Assembly: GCF_000372725.1 (NCBI RefSeq)
Contig: NW_005198243.1
Span: forward strand, 240,113 to 304,112
Length of the DNA stretch: 64,000 bases
DNA from: Emiliania huxleyi CCMP1516
Lineage: Eukaryota > Haptophyta > Isochrysidales > Noelaerhabdaceae
Direction: 5' to 3'
Position numbers and translations under genes: made by a program. Positions 41,306 through 51,999 of the stretch are shown here, piece by piece (position 1 is the first letter of the stretch; every line of letters begins with the position of its first letter). The notes under the pieces are model-generated. The model searched no databases and had not been told where the DNA came from. It saw nothing but the letters and a program-made list of their open reading frames with translations.

Positions 41306-42238
41306 TCACGCCAGTTGATCAGCTAGTGTGATATGCCGCTTCTCGCACGCCTCTTTGATGCGAGGGAGCTGCGAGACAGGGGTAGGGACGGACAGGCACT
41401 CCAAAGCCGGAAAGGCACCCTTGTCCAGTGCCGCGGCCAAGGCATCGATGCCAACGGGTGTGATGCTGTTGCGGGCGAGAGACAGCTTTGACAGCGCCCG
41501 GCAGCCCTGCTTGCCACTCTCAGCGAGGGCCTCGACACCAGCGTCGTCGACCTGGTTGCACCTGAGGTCGAGAGTTGACAGCCGTGGCAACGCACCCTGA
41601 GCAAGCGCGCCCGCCAGAGCAGTCACACCTTTGCCCGTGATGCCATTGAAGCACATGTTGAGGAACCTCAGAGCCTGCAGCACGCCCGCCGCTCGTGCAG
41701 AAGCGGCCAAGCTCATGCAGAAGCGGTCGCCGAGGCTGTTGCCGTTGAGGAGAAGAGAGTGCAACCGAGGCAGAGCACCGCCGGAGAGCGCATTCAGGAT
41801 TGGTTGCATGTCTCCCGGTTCAAGGGAAGCACACATCAGATTGAGCACCGCAATGCGATCGACCGAGCCGCGTGCCATCAGGTGCCCGAGGATGGCGGCG
41901 TCGGCGGCGGCAAAAGGCATCCAGTGGAAGCGGCTCCACATCATGACTCCTTCCCGACCATCGCCAGGCTCGATCGCCACATCAAAGCGCGTCTCCGCAT
42001 CCAACTGTGCGCGCGTCATCCGATTCGCTCCACACAGCGCTGTCGCTCGCCCCCACCACAGGCGCAGCCGCTCCACCTCTGAGCGGTCGGCGCCAGCGGC
42101 GCGGCTTCGGACAGCGTGGTGGATATCGCCGCAGGTGCTGGCTAGCGCGCCGGCGCCGGCAGGCTGGAGCGGATCGGCCACAGCTCGGAAGATCTTACGC
42201 AAGACGTCCGTGGGCAAGCTGTTGAGGCTTAGTGCCAT
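41306..42238 (-). CDS. F-box-like/LRR protein
   Basis: 310 residues in one exon. The N-terminus (LNSLPTDVLRKIFRAVADPL) fits an F-box. From ~130 on there are ribonuclease-inhibitor-type leucine-rich repeats (LPRLHSLLLNGNSLGD, LQALRFLNMCFNGITGKGV, LPRLSTLDLRCNQVDDAGVE, CRALSKLSLARNSITPVGID). Such proteins recruit targets to SCF ubiquitin ligases; the substrate is unknown. It lies head to tail with the RBR gene on the same strand. Module A lies 60 bp upstream of ATG 42238. Confidence 0.8.
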   Translation of the reverse strand: MALSLNSLPTDVLRKIFRAVADPLQPAGAGALASTCGDIHHAVRSRAAGADRSEVERLRLWWGRATALCGANRMTRAQLDAETRFDVAIEPGDGREGVMMWSRFHWMPFAAADAAILGHLMARGSVDRIAVLNLMCASLEPGDMQPILNALSGGALPRLHSLLLNGNSLGDRFCMSLAASARAAGVLQALRFLNMCFNGITGKGVTALAGALAQGALPRLSTLDLRCNQVDDAGVEALAESGKQGCRALSKLSLARNSITPVGIDALAAALDKGAFPALECLSVPTPVSQLPRIKEACEKRHITLADQLA

Positions 42239-42298
42239 GGCCAGTAAAGCACGCAGTTGTCGGGCGCGCACCAGCTCGCGTCGCGGCAGAGGCAAAAG

Positions 42299-42385
42299 GA
42301 GAATTCTTAAGATACAAGCCTCTCTCACAGCACACTGGCACGACAAGGGCGCAGACTGGCGCGGACTGGCACACACAAAAGGAGA
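42299..42385 (-). repeat. Upstream module A
   Basis: Minus sense: GTGTGCCAGTCCGCGCCAGT, CTGCGCCCTTGTCGTGCCAG, TGTGCTGTGAGAGAGGCTTG, then AAGAATTCTCC. It directly precedes the F-box/LRR gene and is nearly identical to 33585-33650. Confidence 0.9.
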
Positions 42386-43094
42386 AACTCCGGTTAGGCC
42401 GTCGGGATGAGGCCGCAAAAGAGGCGCGCGAGGAAAGGAGGAGAATCGGAGAACGGAGAGACTGGGACGACTGGACACAAGAAGACAGTGAGCCACCACA
42501 GGCGTCGTTGGCGCACATACTGAGCGCGCAGCTGCGCTGGAAACAAAGATAGGAACAAAGAAGAGGCGCGACCCCGATCCTGTACCGTGTTTGTTATGAC
42601 CCCCCCCCCCCCCCCAATGAACACTCCAGTGAGGGAGGGTGAGACGATCGAGGGGTCCCGTACCACGCGGAATCGACCCTATCCGGTGCTCAAGTGCTCA
42701 AAAGGCGCGTTACTTCATGCGGAAGCTTTTGACAAACACGCGGCGAAGGGAGATAGGTAGAGGCAGACGACCAAGGGTTAGGGTAGGCGACGGCTAGCAC
42801 CACACTCCTCTCCTTAAAATCCCTGTGTGGTGGCGGCGTGCCGTCCTCCCATCCCTCCCCTGGGTTGTCTGTTTTCTTTCTTTCTGTACGTAAGAGCCAC
42901 ATACACTGAGGCGCGCCTCCCTCTCCCTTTTCTCCCAGTAAAAGCTAAAAAAATTACACTGAAAAACCTGCTGGCACGACAAGCGTGGACCCTCAGTACA
43001 CACATGTCGAGAAAGAAAAAACTGGGCCTGCAACGCTCGGGTGGGGGGCGGCACAATTGTCGCGCAGCGCGCCTCTCATAGTCGTGCTGCATGC
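42386..43094. other. Intergenic with a dispersed piece
   Basis: C run at 42601-42615. 42885-42965 (TACGTAAGAGC, CCCTTTTCTCCCAGTAA, CACTGAAAA) recurs at 59440-59645. No gene recognised. Confidence 0.5.
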
Positions 43095-44717
43095 ATGTGC
43101 AGCCTGCCTTTCGAAGATGCTGCGGAGCGCGCGGTTGCGCTCGGTGTGCACACCGAAGCTCAAATTGACCGTCTCACGGATTCGATTGCTCGGGGCACGC
43201 ATTCGGAAGCCAAGATCGCAAAGCAGCTCAACGAGAAGCTTTCTACAGGCGCTCCGCATACGCTCCCGCGCGGCGACGCGTCCGTTCAGGTAGTGAGGCT
43301 CGTCGGCCTGACGCGAGCAGAGCTCAACGGGCTGGTGGGATTGTCGCGCGGCTGGGACGCCCGCTCTGGTCGTTGGAAAGTCAAGCTTCCAGGCTCCGAC
43401 GCTGCGGTTCTTCTTCGCACCGAGAACCTCGAGACGCCTCCGCCCGGCCAAGCACACCTGGCCTTCATCGGCAGCGTCGGCGACCTCGCCGTCGACGAGC
43501 TCAGTCTTGAACCACTGCCATTCAAGCCAGTTCTGACGTCGCTTCATAAAGAATTCAAGCCACCAGCTCATGGCATCATGCCGCGCAGATTTGCGCAAGA
43601 AAGGGGCGACTCGGCTGCAGTCGTAGACTTGATGACTGCTCACACCAAGCATGTAACGCCGATCGTACCCCTGGGCTCGCCTGTCTGTGTGCACGTCGAC
43701 TCGCTGCCCCCGATTCGAAAGCTGTGGGCAACCGGCCCGGACTCCCTGGATGTTGAAGGGGCCCCGGGCTCTGTAATAGCTCCGTTCCCCGGAGCCAAGG
43801 TAGTATCGTTTTCGGCCTTGGAGTGCATGGACGCGGAGAAAGCAAGGAAGCTTCGTGAGGGTGGGCACGAAGCACCTTCTGGCTGGTTTATCAAGCCTGG
43901 AATGTTCTACACGTACGGAGGTTGGTGCACAATCAAAGACCTTCCAGAATGGGTTCGTTTTGTGCAAGAGGACGTGGACTCATTCATAGATCTCCACTTT
44001 GATGCCACTGGTGGCTTTCCACGCTTGCAGCTGCCGTCTGCTGAGTTGTGCTGCTTCTGTCCATTTTGCGCGGGAGACCAAAGAAAAGTGGAGACTGGCG
44101 CAAACGGCGTTCTGCTCTGGCAAGTAATGCAGGCAACTCGGAAGCTTCCTTGTCCTGGCGAAGAGGAGGACTTTGGCCGCCTTGACTGGTTGCAGCAAGA
44201 ATTTCCCTTCAAGGCGTATCCACGCCTTTGCTGTGAGCGTTGCTTTGAAGCGCTCCTTGCCTCCTTTGACCAGCAATTGCACAGGTCGGGGTGTGATGAG
44301 TTGTCTCCACCTTCACGCGGCGACGTGGAGGCACGTCTTCGGCGCTTCGACGCACTGCATGACGTGCATGAGCTCGCAATAGTTCGCACGGCTCGCGAGG
44401 CTGCAGGCAAGCCAAGGCCCGAACGGTATGATCTCTTTTCACTGTGGAGTTCGCACGCGAGCGGGGGCCTGGCCAATGCGCTGCAGGACGTGGTGCAAGC
44501 CAGCTACATCAAGTTCTTTGGCTACACGTCGACTGTCGAAGACGGGAGAGTGAAAGTGGAATCGCGGCCCTCCGAGTGGAGGTCCTGTGCGGCTTGTGGA
44601 ATCGAGCCCGCCAGCTCGCAAGCGTGTGATCGCTTTCAATTCTGCCAACGATGTCGTCAAGTGGTTTACTGCAGCAAGGATTGCCAACGAGCGTCGGAAA
44701 GTATGGGTACGTGCTGA
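43095..44717 (+). CDS. MYND zinc-finger protein, C-terminus cut
   Basis: 540 residues from ATG 43095 in one exon. Residues ~60-130 include LVGLTRAELNGLVGLSRGWD and ARSGRWKVKLPGSDAAVLLR, the small beta module often paired with MYND fingers in algae. The middle has paired Cys motifs (CCFCPFC, CCERCF). The C-terminus is a MYND finger (CAACGIEPASSQACDRFQFC, QRCRQVVYCSKDCQRA), which binds Pro-rich partners. It breaks off before the last H-x-x-x-C and continues into sequence coding for a kelch-like piece in another frame, so the end looks truncated by a rearrangement near 44695-44705. GC content is lower than in neighbouring genes. Confidence 0.75.
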   Translation: MCSLPFEDAAERAVALGVHTEAQIDRLTDSIARGTHSEAKIAKQLNEKLSTGAPHTLPRGDASVQVVRLVGLTRAELNGLVGLSRGWDARSGRWKVKLPGSDAAVLLRTENLETPPPGQAHLAFIGSVGDLAVDELSLEPLPFKPVLTSLHKEFKPPAHGIMPRRFAQERGDSAAVVDLMTAHTKHVTPIVPLGSPVCVHVDSLPPIRKLWATGPDSLDVEGAPGSVIAPFPGAKVVSFSALECMDAEKARKLREGGHEAPSGWFIKPGMFYTYGGWCTIKDLPEWVRFVQEDVDSFIDLHFDATGGFPRLQLPSAELCCFCPFCAGDQRKVETGANGVLLWQVMQATRKLPCPGEEEDFGRLDWLQQEFPFKAYPRLCCERCFEALLASFDQQLHRSGCDELSPPSRGDVEARLRRFDALHDVHELAIVRTAREAAGKPRPERYDLFSLWSSHASGGLANALQDVVQASYIKFFGYTSTVEDGRVKVESRPSEWRSCAACGIEPASSQACDRFQFCQRCRQVVYCSKDCQRASESMGTC

Positions 44718-44944
44718 GCGGGGACGGGAACGACCACGGCTCGATGGTGACGGGCGAGTTTTGGCGGTACGATCCTGACGCGGACGAGTGGAAGGCGCTG
44801 CCCCCGCACCCAGGCGCTTCGCGATGGGCGCCCGCCTCGTTCGTGCTCAACGGCCACGTCTACTTTTACAACGGGCTGGACCGGCTGCCGGGCCGGATGT
44901 CCTTTTACCCGAGCGACTCCTTCCGGATCCGCCTCCCCGCCTGA
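44705..44944 (+). pseudogene. Kelch/galactose-oxidase-like fragment
   Basis: Reads YGYVLSGDGNDHGSMVTGEF, WRYDPDADEWKALPPHPGAS, RWAPASFVLNGHVYFYNG before TGA. This is one and a half kelch blades, fused abruptly to the MYND gene. A complete propeller needs about six blades, so this is a stray end of another gene. Confidence 0.65.
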
Positions 44945-45157
44945 GGGGAGGGCAAGGTTGTGTTCAAGTGCGAGAGTGACTGACACAGACTGAGAAAGTA
45001 ATCTGCGCCGAAGACTGCAGTCACTGTTACATGCTGATGGAGTGGTTGTGTTGTTTCTTTAGTGCGTTGTGTGTCATGCAAAACTTTGTTCTCTTCTCAT
45101 GAAATCGGAGGGTCGGCCCACAGCTTCGTGAACTGAAGCGACCCAACGGTTTCAAGA

Positions 45158-46171
45158 ATGGCAGCAAAGGGAGTGAAATTTTGGGTTTTGAAAAAAGAAA
45201 CGTGGGGGCCAGCTGATGCGCCCCCACCGACCTTGCAAGCCGCCCTGCCCAGCTCGATGTCTCGCCTCCGCACGCAGAGCGACGCGACTGCTGGCGCTTC
45301 GACCGTCGCCGTCGACTCGACCCGCGGCCGCAGCCGGATGCTGAGCGCCGCGACTGCTCCTCCTTCGACCGTCGCCGTCGACTCGACCCGCGGCCGCAGC
45401 CGGATGCTGAGCGCCTCCACCTCAAAGCTCGGCCTGCTGTCGCTTGGGCGAAGCCGGACGCTAAGCGCGGCAGTCCTGCCCTCAGAGGTGGATGAAGAGG
45501 CTGAGGCCGAGAAAGCACGGCTCGCGTTTCAAGCGCCAGGCGGCAGCAGCGCATCTTCCAGCACCGTCTCCTCCTGCAGCACTTTGTCTGAGTCTGGTCG
45601 GCCGCGGAGCATCAGCCAGCGAGCAGCGCACAAGGTGTCCAAGCGAGCCCACCAGGCGGCCACCAAGCTGCAGGCCACGTGGCGGAAGGCCTCCACAGCG
45701 GTATGGCTGGCGCTGCTCGACAAGGCGTCCGGCTCGGAGAGGGCGATGGCACGCGTGAGCAAGATGCTGCTTGGGATGGGCGACGCCGGCGGCCAGGCGC
45801 TGGGCAAGCTGATCCTCTTCCTCGCCGCTCCCGGCAACTCCGCGCTCTCAAGGACGCGGAAGCGAGCGCTCGTCAAGCTGCTCCGGTCCGCCGTCAAGCT
45901 GGTCAACGTCGCCCTCAAGACGGTCCTGCCGCGGTACCTCAAGCCCTCCCGCCGGAAGGTTCAGAAGCTGCTGGCGGAGCTGCACAACTCGGGCGAGGGG
46001 CAGCCGCTCGGCGAAGAGGACTCGGAGGGGATCGCAAAGAACCTGCTGCTCGAGGTCCTCCGGGCGGACTCGGCGGGGCGCCTGTGGCGGCGTGTCGTCA
46101 GCCCGGAGGACGGCAGCGCGGCGTATGAGCTGGTGCCCTTCGGGCCCCGCTGCTGGAGGCATTGGGCCTAG
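45158..46171 (+). CDS. Hypothetical basic protein with IQ-like motif
   Basis: 337 residues, single exon. The N-terminal third is Ser/Arg rich with a doubled unit (STVAVDSTRGRSRMLSA at DNA 45297-45347 and 45366-45416) and a third shortened copy. A helix HQAATKLQATWRKAS resembles a calmodulin-binding IQ motif. The C-terminal half is helical and Leu/Lys rich (KRALVKLLRSAVKLVNVALK). No enzyme signature. Confidence 0.65.
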   Translation: MAAKGVKFWVLKKETWGPADAPPPTLQAALPSSMSRLRTQSDATAGASTVAVDSTRGRSRMLSAATAPPSTVAVDSTRGRSRMLSASTSKLGLLSLGRSRTLSAAVLPSEVDEEAEAEKARLAFQAPGGSSASSSTVSSCSTLSESGRPRSISQRAAHKVSKRAHQAATKLQATWRKASTAVWLALLDKASGSERAMARVSKMLLGMGDAGGQALGKLILFLAAPGNSALSRTRKRALVKLLRSAVKLVNVALKTVLPRYLKPSRRKVQKLLAELHNSGEGQPLGEEDSEGIAKNLLLEVLRADSAGRLWRRVVSPEDGSAAYELVPFGPRCWRHWA

Positions 46172-46229
46172 ATGCTGAACATGCGATGCGATGCGCCAAG
46201 CAGACTGCAAGGATGCCGTACTCACGCCC

Positions 46230-47886
46230 TCAAGCTCCCTGCTCTCGTGCACGCTAGGCAGCCAGCCTGCCCCTTCGACTCCGAGCCAGTGCAGGCGAGG
46301 GGGCTGGTCAAGCGGTGCACGTGCCGCGTCGACACCAAGCTCATCAAAGCGGAGAAGGGCGTCTCGAAGGCGGAGGCACGGAGGAGGCAGGTGTGAGAAT
46401 GAACATACGGCGGGGGCGCACACGTGGCAATCCCAGCCGACTCCTTCGAGCCTGACAGGTGTCCAACGCCGAGGTTGACCTCGTGACCGAGCTGGCGGAC
46501 CGGCACATCTCGGCGCGAAACACGCACACACACACACACACTGCGTTGTGCCGTGGAGCTCCTTGTGTGCGCGGAGACGTCTACCCTCACCTCACCTCAC
46601 CTCACCTCATCAGGAGCGGTGCTGGGGGCCGCTCGCGAGCGCGCTCAAGCAGCACCTGCCTCGGCGGCTCAAGAGCATGCTCGACTTCGACTACCCGCCC
46701 GACTTCATGCCGCGCGCGATGAGGGACGACCCGAGCCACGTCCTCGCGCTCGACATCGACGTCGGTGAATCTCGGCGAATCTCGGCGAATCTCGGCGAAT
46801 CTCGGCCAATGGCCCTCGCACCCGCCTCACCCCTCCCCGCCCCCCCCTCGCTCTGCTCCGGCGCAGACGTGGCGGTGCGCTTCGACTCCAAGGCCGCTCC
46901 TCGACCTCCGGCCACCGCAGCCGTCCAGGACACGTCCATCACACGCCTTCCGGACGTGTCCCACCAGGAGCCGCTCTTCGACCTCGGCGCGCAGCCCGGC
47001 CTCAGCGACTTCACGTCGGTGGCGGCGGTCGACAACGACGCGCCCACCTCCTCCTCCTGGCTTGCGCGGCGCGTCGGAGAGGTGCCCCGAGATCAGCCGA
47101 GATCAGCCGCCGTCTAGGCGCGGCTCGTCCTGTTTGTTCGAGGGCGCGACGGCAGCGGTGTGCCCTCCCTCGGCACGTTCGAGCTCAAGAACCTCAAGCT
47201 CGAGGCGAGAGGTAGCCGAGATACCGCCGAGATGGCGGCACGCTCGAGCCCTGAACCTCGAGGCGCTACCCCCGTGGGTGTGTGGGTGTGGGTGTGGGGG
47301 GGGGGGGGGGGGGGGCTTCCTCCCTCACGTAACCCCCCCCCCCCACAAGGATTCCACGCCCCTCCTTCGGCCCGCGCTGTCTCGCCCGGCGGGGCCAGAA
47401 ACAGAGCGCCGCGAACAGGCGCGCTGCCTCGCCTGGTGGGACATCTTCGACTCGACCCTCGACGTTGCCTTCACCAAGGAGGACCCGCCGCACGTGTCGT
47501 GGGACATCGAGGTGGCGCTCGCGAACTTGCAGTGTCGGCTCATCTCGGCGCATCTCGGCGCATCTCGGCGCATCTCGGCGCATCTTCGGCTCATCGTCCC
47601 CGCAGGTGGCTCTCGGCGGCGCCGGCCTGCCCTTGCCCGACTGCATCGAGGACAGCTTCCTCAGCTGGCTGACGCGCCTGGTGATGCTCGGCTGGCTGTC
47701 GGACGTGGAGACGACCGTGACTGGGTGGAACAAGAGAGCTGTGAGCAGGTGATGCGATCCTTCAACCGCGCCTACCCGCTCCACCTCGACCTCGAGCAGG
47801 AGGAGGCCGACCGCTGCAGCGACAGCGTGATCGAGTGCATCGGCGACGCGCTCGACGACGAGCTCAGCGTCGTGCGCGGCGTGTAG
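46230..47886 (+). CDS. Hypothetical spliced protein
   Basis: Several exon-like pieces on one strand: RGLVKRCTCRVDTKLIKAEK (46300), NAEVDLVTELADRHIS (46461), KQHLPRRLKSMLDFDYPPDF (46650), VAVRFDSKAAP (46870), EPLFDLGAQPGLSDFTSVAA (46968), GVPSLGTFELKNLKLEA (47158), CLAWWDIFDSTLDVAFTKED (47430), VALGGAGLPLPDCIEDSFLS (47606) and FNRAYPLHLDLEQEEADRCS to TAG 47884-47886. Introns hold CTCGG-type minisatellites (46766-46806, 47530-47590) and a G run (47296-47317). One intron has a duplicated exon start (46893/46970). Family not recognised. Confidence 0.55.
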
Positions 47887-48375
47887 CTAGGGAACCCCGC
47901 CAGAGCAGTGGCTCGAGAGTACAGTATAGCGGCCACACCGACTAGAGAGGAGAGCCGGGCGACTCAACGTGGTAGAGAGGGTCGCGCGTAGTAGTGTGTG
48001 ATGTGGACGAGTACTCACTAACTCTAACTTACCCCCGTAGTGTTACAACCGTTGTATTACAAGTCTTTACAAGTGTGGTAGAGGTGCGTCACTTATTTGC
48101 AGAAAAACACACATGCACGAAAGAGATACTTTCACGACCGTCTCGTGTACTCACGGCTTCCCCCCTTCCTCACTGTCCCAGCCCCCACCCTCGACCTTGC
48201 GCTTGGGCAGCAGCGGGTCCTGCTCATCGCCGTGCCCCAAATCCGACCAAAGGGTCCACGCCCCGGAGCTCGACACAGCGCTGACGAGATTGGCTGGGGA
48301 AGCCTCCACTCGATACTGCGAAACAGCGATGACGCGCCCGTGTTCGAACCATGCGTACAGTTTGCTCCCAGCTCT

Positions 48376-50412
48376 CTATGAGCGCTGGGCCGCCTCCGCC
48401 GCCATCCTGGCTGCCGCTGCCTTGGCCCTCGCCGTCGCCACCGACGCGCGCCTCGCCTTGGCGGCGGAGATTGCGGCCTCGATCGCCGCCTCCTCCGCCG
48501 CCAACGCAGCCTCTTCCTCCGCCGCGGCCTCCTCCGCCGCCTCCGCCGCCGCACTCCAACGCGCGGCCTCGGCCGCCTCGGCCTCCTCGCGCGCCGCCGC
48601 AGCCTGCCCCTCCGCTGTCTCCTCCTCGCTCTCCTCGTCCGCCGTCTCGGCCGCCTCTCCCACCGCCTCCGCCTCCGCCTCCGCCTCCTCCTCCGCCTCC
48701 TCCGCCTCAGCGTCCAAGCGCGCAGCTTCGACCACCTCTGCCGACGCCGCTGCCTGGCTCTCCGGCGTGATGCCGAACCGGATCCTCTCCTCGGTGAGCG
48801 TCTCGAGAAGCAGGAGAAGCCTCGCCTCCTCGGCCTTCTTCGCCGCCTCGGCTGCGTCTGCCTCCGACGGCGCCTCGGTACCCTCCTCGGGCTCCTGCGA
48901 CGGCCCAGCCCCGCCCGCCCCGCCGCCCTTCTTCTTCTTCTTCTTGCCCTTCTTGCCCTTGGCGCGCTTCTCCGCCTCGACCTCCGCCAGCAGCTCCTCG
49001 GCGTGCCGCGCCGCCTCCTTCTCCTCCGCCGCCCTTTGCGCCGCCCTCTCCGCCGCTCCCGCGGCCCACGCCGCCTCCGCCGCCGCCTTCTCCGCCGCCT
49101 TCTCGGCCGCCGCATGCTCCTTGAGGGCGCGCACGCACTCGGCGTGGCCCTTGTCCTTGGCAAACTGCAGCGCGGTCTTGCCATCCGTAGTGCGCAGCGT
49201 CACGTCTGCGCCCGCCCGCAGCAAGCGGAGGAGGGCGGCGGGGTGGCCGAAGAAAGCGGCCCGAATCAGTGCGGTGGCGCCGTTGTTGTCTTGCAGGTCG
49301 ATCGCCGCGCCGTGCCAGATCAGCGTGTCGACCACTTTCTCGTGGCCGTCTGCGGCGGCGCCCATCAGCGCGGTGCTGCCGAGAGTAGCTTGCTCGTTGA
49401 TCTCCGCGCCGTGCCGCAACGCCAGCTCGACCAGCGTCTCGAAGCCATTCACGGCGGCGAGACTCAGCGCGGTGTCGTCGTCGCTAGCCTTCAACGAGAG
49501 ATCAGCACCGCGCTGGAGCAGCGCCTCGGCGAGCCCCTCGCGGCCCTGCGTCATTGCGACCATCAGCAGCGTCATGCCGCTCTCACGCATGCCGCTCGCA
49601 AAGAAGTACTCGAACCTCGCGTTGACCGGCCCGCCGCCGTCGAGCCACGCCAGCACCGCCTCGTCGCCTCGCTCAGCCAATTGCGCAACCTCCTCTGGTA
49701 CCGCCCCGCTGCTGCTCAGCGCTGCCCCCGCGCCGCCCCCGCCGCTCGAAGCAGAGGCCGCGGCACTCGCACCCATCGCCGCGATTGCGCCGCCAGCCTC
49801 GGCCGACGGTGCCTTGCTCCGGCGCGCAGCCACCGCCCCGAGGTACGTCCTGAACGCCTCGACGCACTCGGCGTGGCCCTCCTCCTTGGCAAGCTGCAGC
49901 GCCGTCTTGCCCTCCGCATCGCGCAGCGTCATGTCCGCGCCCGCCCGCAGCAGGCGGAGCAGAACAGCGGGGCGGTTGAAGCGGGCGGCGACCATCAGCG
50001 CGGTGCCACCGTTCTTGTTTTGCAGGTCGATTTCCGCGCCACGCCGCAGCAGCACGTCCACCACTCGCTCGCGGCCGTAGTAGGCGGCAGCGTTCAGCGC
50101 TGTGATGCTGCCACTGCAAAGCAGGTTGATGTGCGCGCCACGCTTCAGGAGAAGCTCGACAATCTGCACGTGCCCGTTCTGTGCGGCGCGCATCAGCAGG
50201 GTGCATGGAGCCTTACCGCCGCCGGCCGCAGAGTCAGCATCGAAGAGCATGTCCGCCTTCCCGCCTTCATTCAGCCACAATCGCACAGGTCCCACCCGGC
50301 CGTCCGCAGCCGCCTTCAGGACGTTCTTCGGGAGTTCACCACCCGGCGCGCTGCCAGCTGACGGCGGCGGCGTGCGGAGCGCGGCAGTGGCGCGGGAGGG
50401 CGGGGCAGGCAT
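48376..50412 (-). CDS. Ankyrin-repeat and coiled-coil protein
   Basis: 678 residues, single exon, ATG 50412. Two ankyrin blocks (residues ~65-190 and ~265-415) share text (GHAECVEAFRTYL / GHAECVRALKEH), an internal duplication of the gene. A low-complexity Ala/Gly linker lies between. The C-terminal 250 residues are an Ala/Glu/Lys coiled coil with a Lys-rich patch (KRAKGKKGKKKKKKG) that may act as a nuclear signal. No catalytic domain. Confidence 0.85.
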   Translation of the reverse strand: MPAPPSRATAALRTPPPSAGSAPGGELPKNVLKAAADGRVGPVRLWLNEGGKADMLFDADSAAGGGKAPCTLLMRAAQNGHVQIVELLLKRGAHINLLCSGSITALNAAAYYGRERVVDVLLRRGAEIDLQNKNGGTALMVAARFNRPAVLLRLLRAGADMTLRDAEGKTALQLAKEEGHAECVEAFRTYLGAVAARRSKAPSAEAGGAIAAMGASAAASASSGGGGAGAALSSSGAVPEEVAQLAERGDEAVLAWLDGGGPVNARFEYFFASGMRESGMTLLMVAMTQGREGLAEALLQRGADLSLKASDDDTALSLAAVNGFETLVELALRHGAEINEQATLGSTALMGAAADGHEKVVDTLIWHGAAIDLQDNNGATALIRAAFFGHPAALLRLLRAGADVTLRTTDGKTALQFAKDKGHAECVRALKEHAAAEKAAEKAAAEAAWAAGAAERAAQRAAEEKEAARHAEELLAEVEAEKRAKGKKGKKKKKKGGGAGGAGPSQEPEEGTEAPSEADAAEAAKKAEEARLLLLLETLTEERIRFGITPESQAAASAEVVEAARLDAEAEEAEEEAEAEAEAVGEAAETADEESEEETAEGQAAAAREEAEAAEAARWSAAAEAAEEAAAEEEAALAAEEAAIEAAISAAKARRASVATARAKAAAARMAAEAAQRS

Positions 50413-50633
50413 ATACTATTAGGCCCGGCGATTTCTTTTTGTGCAATCTCTTGCGGCGATCTCTTTGTGTCAATGATTTTTTATTTTGCGCGGGACCGAC
50501 AGCCCATCGTCCGCTCGCGCCATGGGGTTCATGCAGCCGCCGACCCGACGGGATCGACGGCTGGTTGTCATACGCCGATCGCTCCTCACAAATATCATAT
50601 GGAGTGCACCGAGGAGCTATCAGCCGGCCTCCG

Positions 50634-51999
50634 CTAGACGCAGAGGCACTCCTGGAGAAGGGCGAGGTAGTTCTGGCTCGCCAGGTGCGCGCCCTCGGGC
50701 GCCGGCGACTCCTCGCGGGCTCCGAGCGCGGACCGCACGTTGCTCAGCAAGCCGGCAGCCTCGTCCGCCGCGAGCGCAGCCAGCAGAGCGCCGCGTCCGG
50801 AGCCGGCTGGCGGGCACGGCGCACTCTCGGACAGGGGCTTCTCGGTCGGGCAGGGGTCGAGCCCACCGCCCGCGCCGGCGCCGCGACGCTCGGCGGCGGT
50901 GCCCAGCAGGGCATCGAAGAAGAGGCCTGGTCATGTGATGAAGGCGTGAAGAATCGCTATTCACGGCTAGGTGTGAAGAGGCGTCGACTGCCCGCGGCGC
51001 GCGAGCAGTGCGTGAATGCTTGTGTGCGTGTCGTGTGCGTGTCGTGCGTGTCGTGCATGCGTGCGTGCGTGCGTGCGTGCGTGCACCCGCGAGTCGTGCT
51101 GTTGTCGCGCGCTGCGCGTCATTCTCGAGCGTCTCCGCCAGCGGCGGCGCGCCCAGCAGAAGGCCCACGCCTCGCTCCGCCAGCCGACAGGCGCCTCCGG
51201 CCGCCTCTGCGACGCCGAGCTGCGCACCTGTAGGGATCCGGGAAGAGGGCTCAGCGAAGCTTCCCGCCTCCGGCCAGACCGTCACGGCACCGAGCCGCGC
51301 ACCTGCCTCCCAGTTGGTCCCTGACACGTCCATAAAGGCGCAGTGGGTGCCGCCCACGATCTCGGCATAGTAGAGCTCCGGCGCACGCGAAAGCGCTGCG
51401 TAATACGGGCGCGCCGTTCGGGCGGGGGGGCAGATGCCGTCCTCGGTCGCCGAGAGCACCATGATTGGCTTGGAGATGGACGCGAGCGTCTCGCTGTGCA
51501 CCACGCAGGGAGACATGACAAACGCGCCCTCAAAGTCCTCGTCTCTCGACGTGGCGATGAGCGAGCCCGCGCCGCCGAGGGAATGGCCGACGGCCACGGC
51601 CGGGGCAGCCGGCAAGAGGGTGCCGTATAGCTCCGACCCGAACTCGTTCGCCGAATCGCGCACGGCGTGTAGGATCTTGGTCATGTCCTCCCCGTAGCCG
51701 GAGAACCACGTGTGCGGGGCGCCGTTCGAGAAGTCGAAGAAGTGGCGCGGAGAGTCGATGACGTCGCTGTGCAAGAATACCATCATCAGGTCGTGGGTGT
51801 CTGCGAGCTTCTCGAGGTGGGGGTACCAGTCTCCCCAGCAGAGCGTGCAGTGCGCCACGACGGCGACGCCAGTCGCCTTTCGCTCTGGCCTCACGATGGT
51901 AGCGCGAACGCTGCCCTGCCACCAAGCGCCACGCGGCACCGAGAACTCGAGGCTGATGTGCGCCAGGGACGCGGCGACGACTGCCAGGGACAAGAGCAT
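50634..51999 (-). CDS. Secreted or plastid alpha/beta hydrolase, chlorophyllase/dienelactone-hydrolase-like
   Basis: From ATG 51999 a hydrophobic N-terminus (MLLSLAVVAASLAHIS) suggests a signal peptide. The hydrolase fold has the nucleophile elbow VGHSLGGAGS (Ser140), Asp in SATEDGICPP (187) and His in GGTHCAF (219); the oxyanion region is AVVAHCTLCWGDWYP. Substrate may be an ester such as a pigment phytyl or lipid ester; the sequence does not decide. The 5' exon ends near 51165 (LAERGV) and a last exon (50634 to about 50926) reads FFDALLGTAAERRGAGAGGG to LLQECLCV. The intron carries a GTGC tetranucleotide tract (51055-51082) and a diverged copy of the exon start. The frame open to 52245 upstream lacks a better start. 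Confidence 0.8.
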
